From Parvibacter caecicola (GTDB lineage Bacteria > Actinomycetota > Coriobacteriia > Coriobacteriales > Eggerthellaceae), in assembly GCF_003725335.1 (NCBI RefSeq), contig NZ_QIBY01000013.1:1-60370 (forward strand): a DNA stretch of 60,370 nt, given 5' to 3'. Below are positions 16,918 through 25,131 of the stretch, piece after piece. Position 1 is the first letter of the stretch. Each line of letters starts with the position of its first letter. A program made the position numbers and the translations under genes. The notes beneath the pieces were generated by a model. The model did not search any database, was not told the DNA's origin, and saw only the letters and a program-made list of their open reading frames with translations.

Positions 16918-18306
16918 ATGAATCGCCCCGGCCCCACCGCCAGCAGCGGCTCCGACACGGTTGGATCCGACCCAGCTGCTCCCCCGAGCCCCAACGCCAA
17001 CCCCGACCACGGCCCCGGCGCCAACCCCAGCGCCTGTGCCAATGCCGACCACGGCTCCGGTGCCAATCCCGGCGGCTGCGCCAATGCCGACCACGGCTCC
17101 GACCTCAACTCCAGCGCCCATCGCGGCCCCAGTACGAACTCCGCCTCTGACCCCGCTCCCGCCCCCGCCGCCGGCGCGCCAAACGCGGGCGCGGCCCCTT
17201 CTCCACAGCAAACGCAGCTGAGCTGCGGGCCACTGCTAAACGAGCGCGGCCAGCTGGCCCAGGCCGGTTGGGCCACCCAGCTGGTGCGCGAGTACAACCG
17301 CCAGCAGGTGGGCGCGGCGAAATGGCGCATCAAAGAATGGGACTACTACCTTATATATGATGGGGAGGTCGCCGTGGCCCTCACCCTGAGCGACATGGGC
17401 TACATCGGGCTCATTTCGCCGTCGCTGCTGGACTTCTCCGCACCCCGCTATACCACCAAAAGCCAACTGGCGGTGATGCCCATGGGGAAGTTTCAAATGC
17501 CGCCCAGCTCGGCGGCGGGAACGTCCGCGTACCAGAGCGAAACTTCCAACTTCCGCTTTGAAGTGCTGGAAGGGGGCGAGCGGCGCATCGAGGTGCGGTT
17601 CGACAACTTTGAAAACGGCCAGCCCCTGGAGCTGCAGCTGCGCCTTACCCGACCGCCGGCCGACAGCATGGTGATCGCCACCCCGTGGGCCGAAGACCCC
17701 AGCGCCTTCTACTACAACCAGAAAATCATCGGCCTGTGGGCAGAGGGCCAGGTGCGCGTGGGGGATTTCTGCCATCAGTTCAGCCCGCTGGGCAGCGGCG
17801 GCGCGGCGCTTTCCGGCCCCGCCTTCGGGCTTTTAGACTGGGGGCGCGGCGTGTGGACCCGCGACAACACCTGGCGATGGTCGGCGGCCCAAGGGCTGCA
17901 GAACGGGCAGGTGTTCGGCTTCAACCTGGGCTACGGCTTCGGTGACACCAGCGCCGCCAGCGAGAACATGCTGTTCGTGAACGGCCGCGCCACCAAGCTG
18001 GGGCGGGTGAACTTCGGCGTGCCGGAGGCGCCGGGGCAAGAGGGCGCCAAGCGCCTGGCCAGCCGCTACCGGCTGATGGAACCCTGGCACTTCACCGACG
18101 ACGAAGGGCGGCTTGACCTGCGCTTTACCCCGCTTTTGGACCGCAGCGACTGGATGGACTACCGGCTGGTGCTCACCGACCAGCACCAGGTGTTCGGCCA
18201 CTTCAACGGCTGGGTGGTGCCGGACGGCGCGGACGGCGCCCCGGGCGAGCGCTTCCCCGTAACCGACCTCCTGGGCTTTGCCGAAGTAGTGCACAACGTG
18301 TACTAG
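16918..18306 (+). CDS. DUF2804 family protein with N-terminal minisatellite region
   Basis: A 462-aa protein. From about residue 105 it matches the DUF2804 family, with the typical AFGLLDWGRGVWTRDNTWRW (near residue 302) and NLGYGFGDTSAASEN. Fold and activity of the family are not established; the fold is beta-rich and relatives occur near lipid or carotenoid genes in some bacteria. The first ~100 residues are an Ala/Asn/Pro/Gly spacer containing three 14-residue repeats, ANxDHGxGANPxxC-like (residues 27-68), encoded by a 42-bp minisatellite. There is no signal peptide. The ATG has GAAAGGA 7 nt upstream. If the low-complexity part is not translated, a later start is possible, but no better ribosome site is visible. 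Confidence 0.85.
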   Translation: MNRPGPTASSGSDTVGSDPAAPPSPNANPDHGPGANPSACANADHGSGANPGGCANADHGSDLNSSAHRGPSTNSASDPAPAPAAGAPNAGAAPSPQQTQLSCGPLLNERGQLAQAGWATQLVREYNRQQVGAAKWRIKEWDYYLIYDGEVAVALTLSDMGYIGLISPSLLDFSAPRYTTKSQLAVMPMGKFQMPPSSAAGTSAYQSETSNFRFEVLEGGERRIEVRFDNFENGQPLELQLRLTRPPADSMVIATPWAEDPSAFYYNQKIIGLWAEGQVRVGDFCHQFSPLGSGGAALSGPAFGLLDWGRGVWTRDNTWRWSAAQGLQNGQVFGFNLGYGFGDTSAASENMLFVNGRATKLGRVNFGVPEAPGQEGAKRLASRYRLMEPWHFTDDEGRLDLRFTPLLDRSDWMDYRLVLTDQHQVFGHFNGWVVPDGADGAPGERFPVTDLLGFAEVVHNVY

Positions 18307-18317
18307 CGCACCGGCTC

Positions 18318-18357
18318 GAAAAAAGGGGCGCCGCAGGGCATCAAGCCCGCGACGCCC
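18318..18357. terminator. GC hairpin after the DUF2804 gene
   Basis: Imperfect stem GGGGCGCCGCAGGGC with GCCCGCGACGCCC. On the plus strand the T-tract is missing; on the minus strand six T follow. It may stop antisense transcription or act weakly in both directions. Confidence 0.4.
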
Positions 18358-18520
18358 ACCCCTTCGCCCCGGCAACAATGCCAAAGGCGCCGCCAAGCCG
18401 CCAGATCATCGCGCCGCCCCACATAACGCGCACCCAACCGCCTCGGTTCGCACCGGCGCGCCCGCTTCGTTGCGCCATAATGGAACCAGCAAAAACCGCT
18501 CCTTTTCGGAAAGGACCCTC

Positions 18521-19705
18521 ATGGAGAACTTCGAGTTCGTATCCCCCACCCATTTCGTATTCGGCCGCGACGCGGAGGCACAGGTGGGCGCCAAGCTGGC
18601 CAACCAGGGCGCCGTGAAGGTGCTGCTGCACTACGGCGGCGGCAGCGCTGAGCGCAGCGGGCTTTTGGGGCGGGTGCGCGAAAGCCTGGCCGCGGCCGGC
18701 ATAAAGTGCGTGGAGCTGGGCGGCGTGCGCCCCAACCCCGAGATAACCCTGGTGCGGGAAGGGGTTGCCCTGTGCAAACAGCACGGCATCGACTGGGTGC
18801 TGGCGGTGGGCGGCGGCTCGGTGGTGGACTCCGCCAAGGCCATCGCCGTGGGCGCCCGCGCCACCTGCGACGTGTGGCAGTTCTTCGAAACCAAGCAGCA
18901 AACCAACGACGTGCTGCCCATTGCGGTGGTGCTCACCATCCCCGCCGCCGGCAGCGAGGCATCCCCCAACGCCGTGGTGTCCAACGACGAACTGGGGCGC
19001 AAAACCGGCTACGGCAACGATGCGCAGCGGCCGAAGCTGGCTTTCCTGAACCCCCAGCTCACCTTCACGCTGCCGCCCTATCAAACCGCCGCCGGCCTCA
19101 CCGACATGTTCTGCCACCTGCTGGAGCGCTTCTTCGACGACTACGGAGCGGTGCCGGTGACGGACAACCTGAACCTGAGCCTGATGAAAACCATCCGCGC
19201 CGAAGCGCCGCGGGTGCTGGCGGATCCGGAAAACTATGATGCCCGCGCCAACATCATGTGGGCCGGCATGCTGTGCCACCAGGGGCTGGCCGGCGTGGGG
19301 CGCCACGAAGACTGGGCCACCCACGGGCTTGAGCACGAGCTGTCCGCCTTCGACACCTCCATCACCCACGGCGCTGGGCTGGCGGTCATGTTCCCCGCCT
19401 GGATGGAGTACGTGCACGGGGAGAACCCGGCCCGCTTCGCCTTCTACGGCCGCGAGGTTTTCGGGCTGGTGACCAGTGGAGATGTGGAAGCGGACGCGCT
19501 CTCGGCCATCGATGAGACCCGCAGCTTCTTCGCATCGTTGGGCATGCCCACCACCTTGGCGGAGCTGGGCTTCGACGAAGCGCGGCTGGAAGAGGCCATC
19601 GCCGATATGCTGCCCACCCTGGCCGCCAACAAGGGCAATCCCTTCGGCAGCTTCAAGCGGCTTTCCATGGAAGACGCCGCCGCCATCTACCGCAGCGCCC
19701 TGTAG
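18521..19705 (+). CDS. iron-dependent alcohol dehydrogenase (butanol-dehydrogenase type)
   Basis: A group III Fe-ADH of 394 aa, oxidising or reducing alcohol/aldehyde pairs with NAD(P)H in the cytoplasm. The dinucleotide motif GGGSVVDSAK is near residue 100. The metal site is formed by D and H of GLTDMFCHLLERFF and two further His, in THGLEHELSAF and THGAGLAVMFPAW; all are present. Closest in style to BdhA/YqhD (FVSPTHFVFGRD start). The start at 18521 has GGAAAGGA 6 nt upstream; the earlier in-frame ATG at 18470 has none. It is followed by the YkvI-like transporter on the same strand with a 141-nt gap. A fermentative or detoxifying role fits an anaerobe. Confidence 0.92.
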   Translation: MENFEFVSPTHFVFGRDAEAQVGAKLANQGAVKVLLHYGGGSAERSGLLGRVRESLAAAGIKCVELGGVRPNPEITLVREGVALCKQHGIDWVLAVGGGSVVDSAKAIAVGARATCDVWQFFETKQQTNDVLPIAVVLTIPAAGSEASPNAVVSNDELGRKTGYGNDAQRPKLAFLNPQLTFTLPPYQTAAGLTDMFCHLLERFFDDYGAVPVTDNLNLSLMKTIRAEAPRVLADPENYDARANIMWAGMLCHQGLAGVGRHEDWATHGLEHELSAFDTSITHGAGLAVMFPAWMEYVHGENPARFAFYGREVFGLVTSGDVEADALSAIDETRSFFASLGMPTTLAELGFDEARLEEAIADMLPTLAANKGNPFGSFKRLSMEDAAAIYRSAL

Positions 19706-19846
19706 CGCACATCCGCGGGGCGGCTGCGGCGCGGCCGCCCCTTCCCCAAACCCCGAAAAAGGCGTCGGGCGCCTATTCCCTTCCCCGCTTGAACCGTATA
19801 AAATGCCCCAGTCGCACAGAAGTTGCCGCAACGGAGAGGGGCAGCG

Positions 19847-21040
19847 ATGGGGTCACAGGAATTCAGCTGGAAACGCGCGTGCATTTTGGCGGGCGCGTGC
19901 ATCGCGCTGGTTATCGGGTCGGGGTTCGCCACCGGCCAAGAGCTGGTGCAGTACTTCACCGCCTACGGGCTGGGGGGCCTGGCGGTGGTGGCCATCTTCG
20001 CCATCGTGTTCATTTACTATAACATCAACTTTGCCCGCGTGGGCGCCCGCGAGCAGTACGAAGTGGGCAACCAGGTGTTCCAGCACTTCTGCGGCAAGAA
20101 GCTGGGCACGTTTTTCGATTACTACTCCACCATGTTCTGCTACATGTCGTTCTTCGTGATGATCGGCGGAGCTGCCTCCACGCTGCAGCAGGGCTTTGGC
20201 CTGCCCAGCTGGGTGGGCGGGGCGCTGGTGTGCGCCATCGTGGTGGCCATCGTGTGTCTGGGGCTGTCGAAGCTGGTGGACATCATCGGCATCATCGGCC
20301 CCATCAAAATCGCGTTTTTCGTGGTGATCGGGCTTGTGGTGCTGTGCATGGACTGGCAGCAGCTGCCGGCAGGGCTTGAGGCGGTGAACACCGGCGCGCT
20401 GGCGGGCGCCACCGCCGAGGAGGGCATGGTGAAGGCGGGCGATAATTGGCTGATCAGCGGCCTGTCCTACGCCGGCTTCGTGCTGCTGTGGTTCGCCAGC
20501 TTCATGACGCTTTTGGGGGCGAAGAACGACCGCAAAAGCCTGAGCGCCGGCATCGTCATCGCCACTGCGGTGATTTGCCTGGCCATCGTGGTCATCTACT
20601 GCGCGCAGCTGGCCAACATCAACACCGGCTCCGACGGCGTGTACGTGTGGAACGCCCCCATCCCCAACCTCATCCTGGCCGACAAGGTGTGGCCGCCGCT
20701 TTCAGTGGTGTACTCGGTAGTGGTGTTCGTGGGCATCTGCGCCACGGCGGTGCCACTGCTGTACAACCCGGCGGCGCGGTTCGCGAAGGAGGGCACGCGG
20801 AAGTTTCGCCTGCTCACCCTGGGGCTGGGCGTGGCAGGGCTGGTGATTGGCCTGTTTGTGCCCTACCGCACGCTGGTGAACGTGGTGTACGTTATCAACG
20901 GATACATCGGCGCCGTGCTGCTGGTGTTCATGGTGGCCCGCAACCTGCGGGATTTCGTAGCGAAGCGACGCGCGGTGAAGGGCACGGCCCCCACCCGTCC
21001 CGCCGAAGCCGACTTCGAAGACCCCGCCATCGAGGGCTAA
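19847..21040 (+). CDS. YkvI-like integral membrane transporter
   Basis: A 397-aa polytopic membrane protein with about ten or eleven hydrophobic helices, starting FSWKRACILAGACIALVIGSGFATGQELVQYF. The GSGFATGQEL motif in the first helix is typical of YkvI and the related amino-acid-polyamine-organocation superfamily branch, whose substrates are poorly known. The C-terminus is a short acidic cytoplasmic tail. The ATG at 19847 has GAGAGGGG upstream; a TTG-initiated extension of eight codons lacks support. The 37-bp-arm perfect palindrome of the TGACAGGGGACGGGGAT family lies 10 nt past its stop, between this gene and the convergent ATPase. Confidence 0.8.
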   Translation: MGSQEFSWKRACILAGACIALVIGSGFATGQELVQYFTAYGLGGLAVVAIFAIVFIYYNINFARVGAREQYEVGNQVFQHFCGKKLGTFFDYYSTMFCYMSFFVMIGGAASTLQQGFGLPSWVGGALVCAIVVAIVCLGLSKLVDIIGIIGPIKIAFFVVIGLVVLCMDWQQLPAGLEAVNTGALAGATAEEGMVKAGDNWLISGLSYAGFVLLWFASFMTLLGAKNDRKSLSAGIVIATAVICLAIVVIYCAQLANINTGSDGVYVWNAPIPNLILADKVWPPLSVVYSVVVFVGICATAVPLLYNPAARFAKEGTRKFRLLTLGLGVAGLVIGLFVPYRTLVNVVYVINGYIGAVLLVFMVARNLRDFVAKRRAVKGTAPTRPAEADFEDPAIEG

Positions 21041-21050
21041 GCACACCTGG

Positions 21051-21126
21051 GGGCATGACAGGGGACGGGGATGACGTCATATGGGCACCTGCCCATATGA
21101 CGTCATCCCCGTCCCCTGTCATGCCC
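21051..21126. repeat. perfect 37-bp-arm palindrome (TGACAGGGGACGGGGAT family)
   Basis: Arms 21051-21087 and 21090-21126 are exact reverse complements separated by 2 nt. Each arm reads GGGCATGACAGGGGACGGGG then ATGACGTCATATGGGCA. It sits between two convergent genes and could also stop transcription both ways, though no T-tract follows. Related copies are at 4517, 22415 and 27623. Confidence 0.9.
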
Positions 21127-21178
21127 ATGCCCCTTCCGTGCTGATATCGGGGGGCCATACAACAGAGCGCGTCTATCG

Positions 21179-22327
21179 CTACCAATCCCGCCAAGAGAGA
21201 ACTTTCCCCTGCGATGTAACGAGGCTGTCCTCTCCCCCGTAGACAACGATGCGCTGATCAGGGCCCAAATTCGCCAACGCAGAAAACACCTTCATGGACT
21301 TGAACCACTTCGCGCTAAAAGTGGCCCCCGACTTTACCTCAACTGCCTGGGGGGATGACTCAGAACCGATTATGAAGTCCACTTCATTGGTGGCCGTCTC
21401 ATGCCAGAACCACACCTCCGGCTGAACTCCTCGGGCCCACTGGCGCTTGAGGTGCTCCATGAGCACCAGGTTCTCGAACAGGGCCCCCCGAAATGGACTG
21501 AGGGCAACATCGTCCGCAGTGCGCAATCCTAACAGGGCGCACGCCAGGCCGGTATCGCACAAATACAGCTTCGGCCGTTTCACAAGACGCTTGTTGAAGT
21601 TCTTCGAGAACGGCTGCACCAGGAACACGATAGAACTGGCTTGCAAAATGGATAGCCAGCGTCTGGCGGTCCGCTGATCAATCGAGGCCTCTGCAGCAAG
21701 CTCGGAGTAGTCGACTATTCCCCCGATTCGCCCGGCGCACAAACGCATGAAGCGCCTGAACGAATCCAGGTTGCCAACATTGGCAAGGCTGCGCACGTCT
21801 CGCTCCAAATACGTTTGGATATAGGGTGGATAGTAATCCCCTGCAGGAATAGCGCTATGGTAAATGCGGGGGAAGGCGCCTGTGAGCAGCCATTCATCCA
21901 GCGTTGGCGGAAGCTTCCCCTGCGATGAAAGCTCCGTTTGGGAGAACGGGAACAAAGTGAGCAGCGCGGTGCGCCCAGCCAGGCTCTGGGTCACGCCGTC
22001 CATAAGGAGAAAGTTCTGGAATCCGGTGAGGATAAACTGGCCGGGCTCGTCAGCGGCATCGACATGCCCTTGGAGGTAATTGAAGAGCTGGGGGACCCGC
22101 TGGGTCTCGTCAATGATGACCTTGTTGTGGTAAGTGGCCAGGAAACCTTGAGGGTCTATCTCCGCGAATTCACGGTTGTTGGGATTTTCCAGCGTTACGT
22201 AGCGATAATCGGGGAAGGTCATCTTCGAGAGCGTTGATTTCCCCGATTGGCGCGGCCCGGTTATGGTCACTACCGGAAATTTGCGGGCTAAGTCCAACAG
22301 CTTTGGCTGCATTTCCCTTGGAATCAC
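21179..22327 (-). CDS. AAA_14 / DUF4143 orphan ATPase
   Basis: A 382-aa P-loop ATPase. Walker A is GPRQSGKST (residues 24-32), Walker B KVIIDETQRVP, the central winged-helix region has RTARRWLSILQAS, and a C-terminal DUF4143 nuclease-like fold has NEVDFIIGS...AVEVKSG. The D...ExK pattern is intact. These proteins are widespread in gut anaerobes and often move with mobile DNA; their function is not settled. It starts at GTG 22327 with AAAGGAG 6 nt upstream. It has an AT-rich promoter framed by inverted repeats, against a GC-rich background. A distant relative of the same architecture is at 37007. Confidence 0.88.
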   Translation of the reverse strand: MIPREMQPKLLDLARKFPVVTITGPRQSGKSTLSKMTFPDYRYVTLENPNNREFAEIDPQGFLATYHNKVIIDETQRVPQLFNYLQGHVDAADEPGQFILTGFQNFLLMDGVTQSLAGRTALLTLFPFSQTELSSQGKLPPTLDEWLLTGAFPRIYHSAIPAGDYYPPYIQTYLERDVRSLANVGNLDSFRRFMRLCAGRIGGIVDYSELAAEASIDQRTARRWLSILQASSIVFLVQPFSKNFNKRLVKRPKLYLCDTGLACALLGLRTADDVALSPFRGALFENLVLMEHLKRQWARGVQPEVWFWHETATNEVDFIIGSESSPQAVEVKSGATFSAKWFKSMKVFSALANLGPDQRIVVYGGEDSLVTSQGKVLSWRDW

Positions 22328-22355
22328 ACTCGACTCCTTTCATTTTTTTTTTGAA

Positions 22356-22384
22356 ATTTTAGCATTGCTATGTCAATATTTCAA
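22356..22384 (-). promoter_or_regulatory. promoter of the DUF4143 ATPase within an inverted repeat
   Basis: On the minus strand: TTGAAA (22384-22379), 17-nt spacer, TAAAAT (22361-22356). The promoter is framed by CATTTTTTTGAAAT on one side and ATTTCA plus an A-run ending in ATG on the other, which are complementary, so a hairpin or operator is possible. Confidence 0.6.
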
Positions 22385-22414
22385 AAAAATGTAGAGAAAG
22401 CTGGGCGCGCGATC

Positions 22415-22486
22415 GCATGACAGGGGACGGGGATAACGCCATGTGGGCGAGTGCCCATATGACGTTATCCCCGTCCCCTGTCATGC
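22415..22486. repeat. near-perfect palindrome, TGACAGGGGACGGGGAT family
   Basis: Arms of 34 nt (22415-22448 and 22453-22486) with two mismatches and a 4-nt centre. It differs from the 21051 copy by having ATAACG in place of ATGACG, the variant also seen at 4517. It lies between the 5-FCL stop and the ATPase promoter. Confidence 0.88.
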
Positions 22487-22497
22487 CTGTCATGCGA

Positions 22498-23100
22498 TTA
22501 GCCCTCGCGCATCGCGGCGATGACGCCCGCTTCGGTGGCGAGGCGGGGCACCGGCAGGTCGTGGGCATCAGCGGCGCCGAGGGTCGCCAGGCTTTCCAGT
22601 AGGAAGCCGTTGCGCACCAGGCCCAGCGCTCGGCCGGGGAATTGCGCCAGGAAGCGGTCGTAGTAGCCGCCGCCGTAACCGATGCGGAAGCCGGCGCGAT
22701 CGAAGGCCAGCCCCGGCACCAGGGCCAGGGCGTTCGCGGGAAACGAGCCCAGCAGCGTGTCGGGGTTTTCGGCCGGTTCCGGAATGCCGAACGCGGATGG
22801 CCTGAGCCCTTCAAGCCACTTCGGTCCCTCGATGCGGTACCACTCCATGCAGCGCGTGCCCGGCACGCAGCGCGGCACCGCCACCTGCTTGCCCTGGGCC
22901 AATGCTGCCGCGATGAGGGCCCGCGTGTCCACCTCGGCTCCCACGGAAATATAGCTCAGCATCAGCGGCGCCTCCCGAAAACCGCCCCAGCCCAGCACCG
23001 CGCGGGCAATGCGCCCATCGGCCGCCACGCGGGCCGCCGCCCCCAGCGCTTCTCGCTGCGCCATCAGTTCTTTCCGCAGTTCCGCCTTCGCCATCGACAT
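22498..23100 (-). CDS. ygfA: 5-formyltetrahydrofolate cyclo-ligase
   Basis: A 200-aa cytoplasmic enzyme of the 5-FCL family, converting 5-formyl-THF to 5,10-methenyl-THF with ATP. The N-terminal KAELRKELMAQREAL carries the family's basic ATP/phosphate region. The C-terminal GFRIGYGGGYYDRFLA loop (near residue 138) is the substrate/Mg-ATP signature. Length is normal. ATG 23100 and ATG 23094 are both possible starts. It stands alone; the palindromic repeat follows its stop directly and may take the place of a terminator. Confidence 0.93.
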   Translation of the reverse strand: MSMAKAELRKELMAQREALGAAARVAADGRIARAVLGWGGFREAPLMLSYISVGAEVDTRALIAAALAQGKQVAVPRCVPGTRCMEWYRIEGPKWLEGLRPSAFGIPEPAENPDTLLGSFPANALALVPGLAFDRAGFRIGYGGGYYDRFLAQFPGRALGLVRNGFLLESLATLGAADAHDLPVPRLATEAGVIAAMREG

Positions 23101-23182
23101 CGCCTCACCCGCTTCCGCTCTCGCCTTCAGGGCCTATTCGATTTGCTCATTGTACCCAACGACAGGCCCATAGCCGTGACGC

Positions 23183-23224
23183 AAAAGCCCCCTGCGCCGA
23201 CGAAGAGGAAATGGCGCAGGGGGC
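23183..23224 (-). terminator. terminator of the NapH-like gene
   Basis: Stem GCCCCCTGCGCC (23187-23198) with GGCGCAGGGGGC (23213-23224) and a 14-nt loop, followed on the minus strand by TTTTGC. It is a good intrinsic terminator ~110 nt past the stop of the polyferredoxin gene. Confidence 0.75.
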
Positions 23225-23332
23225 AGGCAACACACGGGCCGTCAGCTACCGGGAGTACGGCCCGCGCCACCAGGGGTGGTTACAGGAGCTCGCAATCGCA
23301 AGCCGGAGGCCGCCGCGCAGGGCGCAGCGGAA

Positions 23333-24499
23333 CTAGCCTTCGAGCAGGGCGTCCTCGTCCAGCATCACGGCAGCGGGCTGGGCGACGGGGGCAGGAGCGT
23401 TCGCGCCAATGCCGGCAGCGGCGCCCGCCTTCGCCTTCACGCCGGAGAACACCGGGAACGTGATGGCCTTGGTGGGGCACACGTCGGCGCAGTTGCGGCA
23501 ACGGCTGCAGTCGGCCAAGGTGCGCTCGCCGTAAGCGATGTGGCGGATGTTGATGTCGCTCTCGCACACCTGCGCGCAACGGCTGCAGGGCACGCCCTGG
23601 GAAGTTTCCAGGCACTTGGAATCGTCGATCACCGGCACCAGCGTCTTGCTGAAACGCGACACCAGGTTCATCAGCGCCGACAGCGGGCAGAAGCGGGTGC
23701 ACCATTTCCGCAGGAACACCAGCTCAAGGATGAGCAGCGCCGGCACCAGGATGACGGCGATGGTCATGTCGCCGGCGGCAAACAGGCGCCACACCACCAG
23801 CACGGTGGCGAAGGTGAGGCCCACCGGGCACACCAGGCAAAATACCGGGAAACCAAAGATGGCGGTGGAGAGCAGCGCTCCGCCCAGCACGTAGTGGCGG
23901 GAGTCCAGCTTCTTGTGGGGCATCTTGGCAGAAACGCAGCTGGCGCACCCGGAGCCGCAACCCGCAGAGGAGCAGCCGGAAAGGCCCGCTTTCTCGCTCT
24001 CGGAAAGCGGCGTGGCCACGGAAGCCGCATCGGCAGCCACGGCCGCCTTGGCCCCGGCGGCACCGGCCGCAGCCCCCTCCCCCGCCTGGGCAATCTCGAA
24101 GCGGGCGATGTCCACCATCTTCTCGTGAGTTTCAGCGGCCAGCTTGCGGCGCTTTTGAGGGGTGCGCAGGAACTCCTGCAGGCGGGTGATCAGCATGCTG
24201 GGGCACAGCCAGGCGCAGAACGCGCGGCCCACCAGCAAAATGAGCGCCGCCATGATTACCAAGCTGATGATGGCGCGGGGCACCATGGTTTTGGTAGCCA
24301 GCATGGTGGCCACCGCCCCCAGCGGGCACAGGGCGGAAATGGATTCCCAACCGAAACCGGACATGGTGCCGGTGGAAACCCCCAGGATGAGCCCGGCGGC
24401 CATCACTGCGAACACGGCGGGGGCGATGGCGGTGCGCAGCTTTTGGGTGCGCATCTTGGCGGACAGGTCGGCGGTAGCCTTTTTCGTTTCAGCAGCCAT
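23333..24499 (-). CDS. NapH-like membrane polyferredoxin
   Basis: A 388-aa membrane electron carrier of the NapH/MauN/RdxA group. About four helices carry the CxxxCP motifs CAWLCPSML, CLVCPVGL and WCTRFCPLS, which face the redox side. They are followed by two ferredoxin-type groups, KCLETSQGVPCSRCAQVC and CSRCRNCADVCP (residues ~300-345). An unusual polar insertion around residues 135-200 is Ala-rich and holds GCSSAGCGSGCASC, five extra cysteines absent from standard NapH. The start ATG 24499 has AGGAGG 5 nt upstream. It is co-transcribed with the truncated NapG-like gene. The role would be quinol-to-Fe-S electron transfer to an exported reductase, but its normal partner gene is damaged. Confidence 0.85.
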   Translation of the reverse strand: MAAETKKATADLSAKMRTQKLRTAIAPAVFAVMAAGLILGVSTGTMSGFGWESISALCPLGAVATMLATKTMVPRAIISLVIMAALILLVGRAFCAWLCPSMLITRLQEFLRTPQKRRKLAAETHEKMVDIARFEIAQAGEGAAAGAAGAKAAVAADAASVATPLSESEKAGLSGCSSAGCGSGCASCVSAKMPHKKLDSRHYVLGGALLSTAIFGFPVFCLVCPVGLTFATVLVVWRLFAAGDMTIAVILVPALLILELVFLRKWCTRFCPLSALMNLVSRFSKTLVPVIDDSKCLETSQGVPCSRCAQVCESDINIRHIAYGERTLADCSRCRNCADVCPTKAITFPVFSGVKAKAGAAAGIGANAPAPVAQPAAVMLDEDALLEG

Positions 24500-24508
24500 G
24501 GCAACCTC

Positions 24509-24966
24509 CTAGTTGTACGCGCTGACGGACTGGATGGTGATGGCGCGGCGCGTGGCCCCGGTGGTGGCCAGCAAGCCCGCCTTCATGGACACGCAGGAGA
24601 ATTCGCAGGCGCCGCAGCCGTTGCATTTGTCCTCGATCACATAGGGATGTGGGTTGATGGACACGTCGGTGAGTTCGATGGCCTCGTAGGGGCAGGCGTC
24701 GTAGCACTCGCGGCACCCGGTGTCGCGGTAGGCCAGGCAGGTGGACTGATCGATGACGGCGCGGCCAATGATGGTGCTCTGGGCAGTGGCCCCCACCGGC
24801 AGCACTAGCGCCTCGGTGGGGCACACTTCCACGCACTTCGGCACGCCGCCGTTTTCCTCTTGGCAGAAGTCGCAGTATTCGGTTTCGAAATCCAGCATGG
24901 GCGAGCGCATGCCCAAAAGGCCGTCCTCCAGCTTGGCCGGCACAATCACCTTGCGCGGGCACGCCG
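24509..24966 (-). pseudogene. NapG-like ferredoxin, 5' end deleted
   Basis: Remaining residues contain the C-terminal two thirds of a NapG-type ferredoxin. The family stretch ACPRKVIVPAKLEDGLLGMR is followed by CDFCQEENGGVPKCVEVCP, CLAYRDTGCRECYDACP and KCNGCGACEFSC. Genuine similarity stops abruptly before ACPR at about 24964: the Tat signal, first CxxCxxC and start codon are missing. The frame continues upstream to an ATG at 25153, but that part is the antisense of another gene's end and reads as nonsense. It may still be translated from an internal codon (for example the Met of GLLGMR), giving an unexported stub. Confidence 0.75.
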
Positions 24967-25113
24967 GATGAAGATATCGTCCAAGGGGAGGACTTTGAGG
25001 CCCGCTTCGAGCTTCCGGAGGCGGACTTTGCGCTAGACTATTCCGAATGGGACATCGAATACCGGGACGGCTCCACCGCCGTCTATCAGCTTGCCCAGCG
25101 CACGCTTGCCTAA
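24967..25113 (+). pseudogene. 3' remnant of an unidentified gene
   Basis: A plus-strand frame ending in TAA at 25111-25113 encodes DEDIVQGEDFEARFELPEAD and continues to YRDGSTAVYQLAQRTLA. The composition is acidic and protein-like, but it has no start codon or ribosome site, and its upstream side abuts the broken NapG-like gene. It ends 18 nt before the helicase start, so it was probably the last part of a gene in that operon. I do not recognise the family. Confidence 0.55.
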
Positions 25114-25131
25114 GACGAAGAGGAAGACAAG

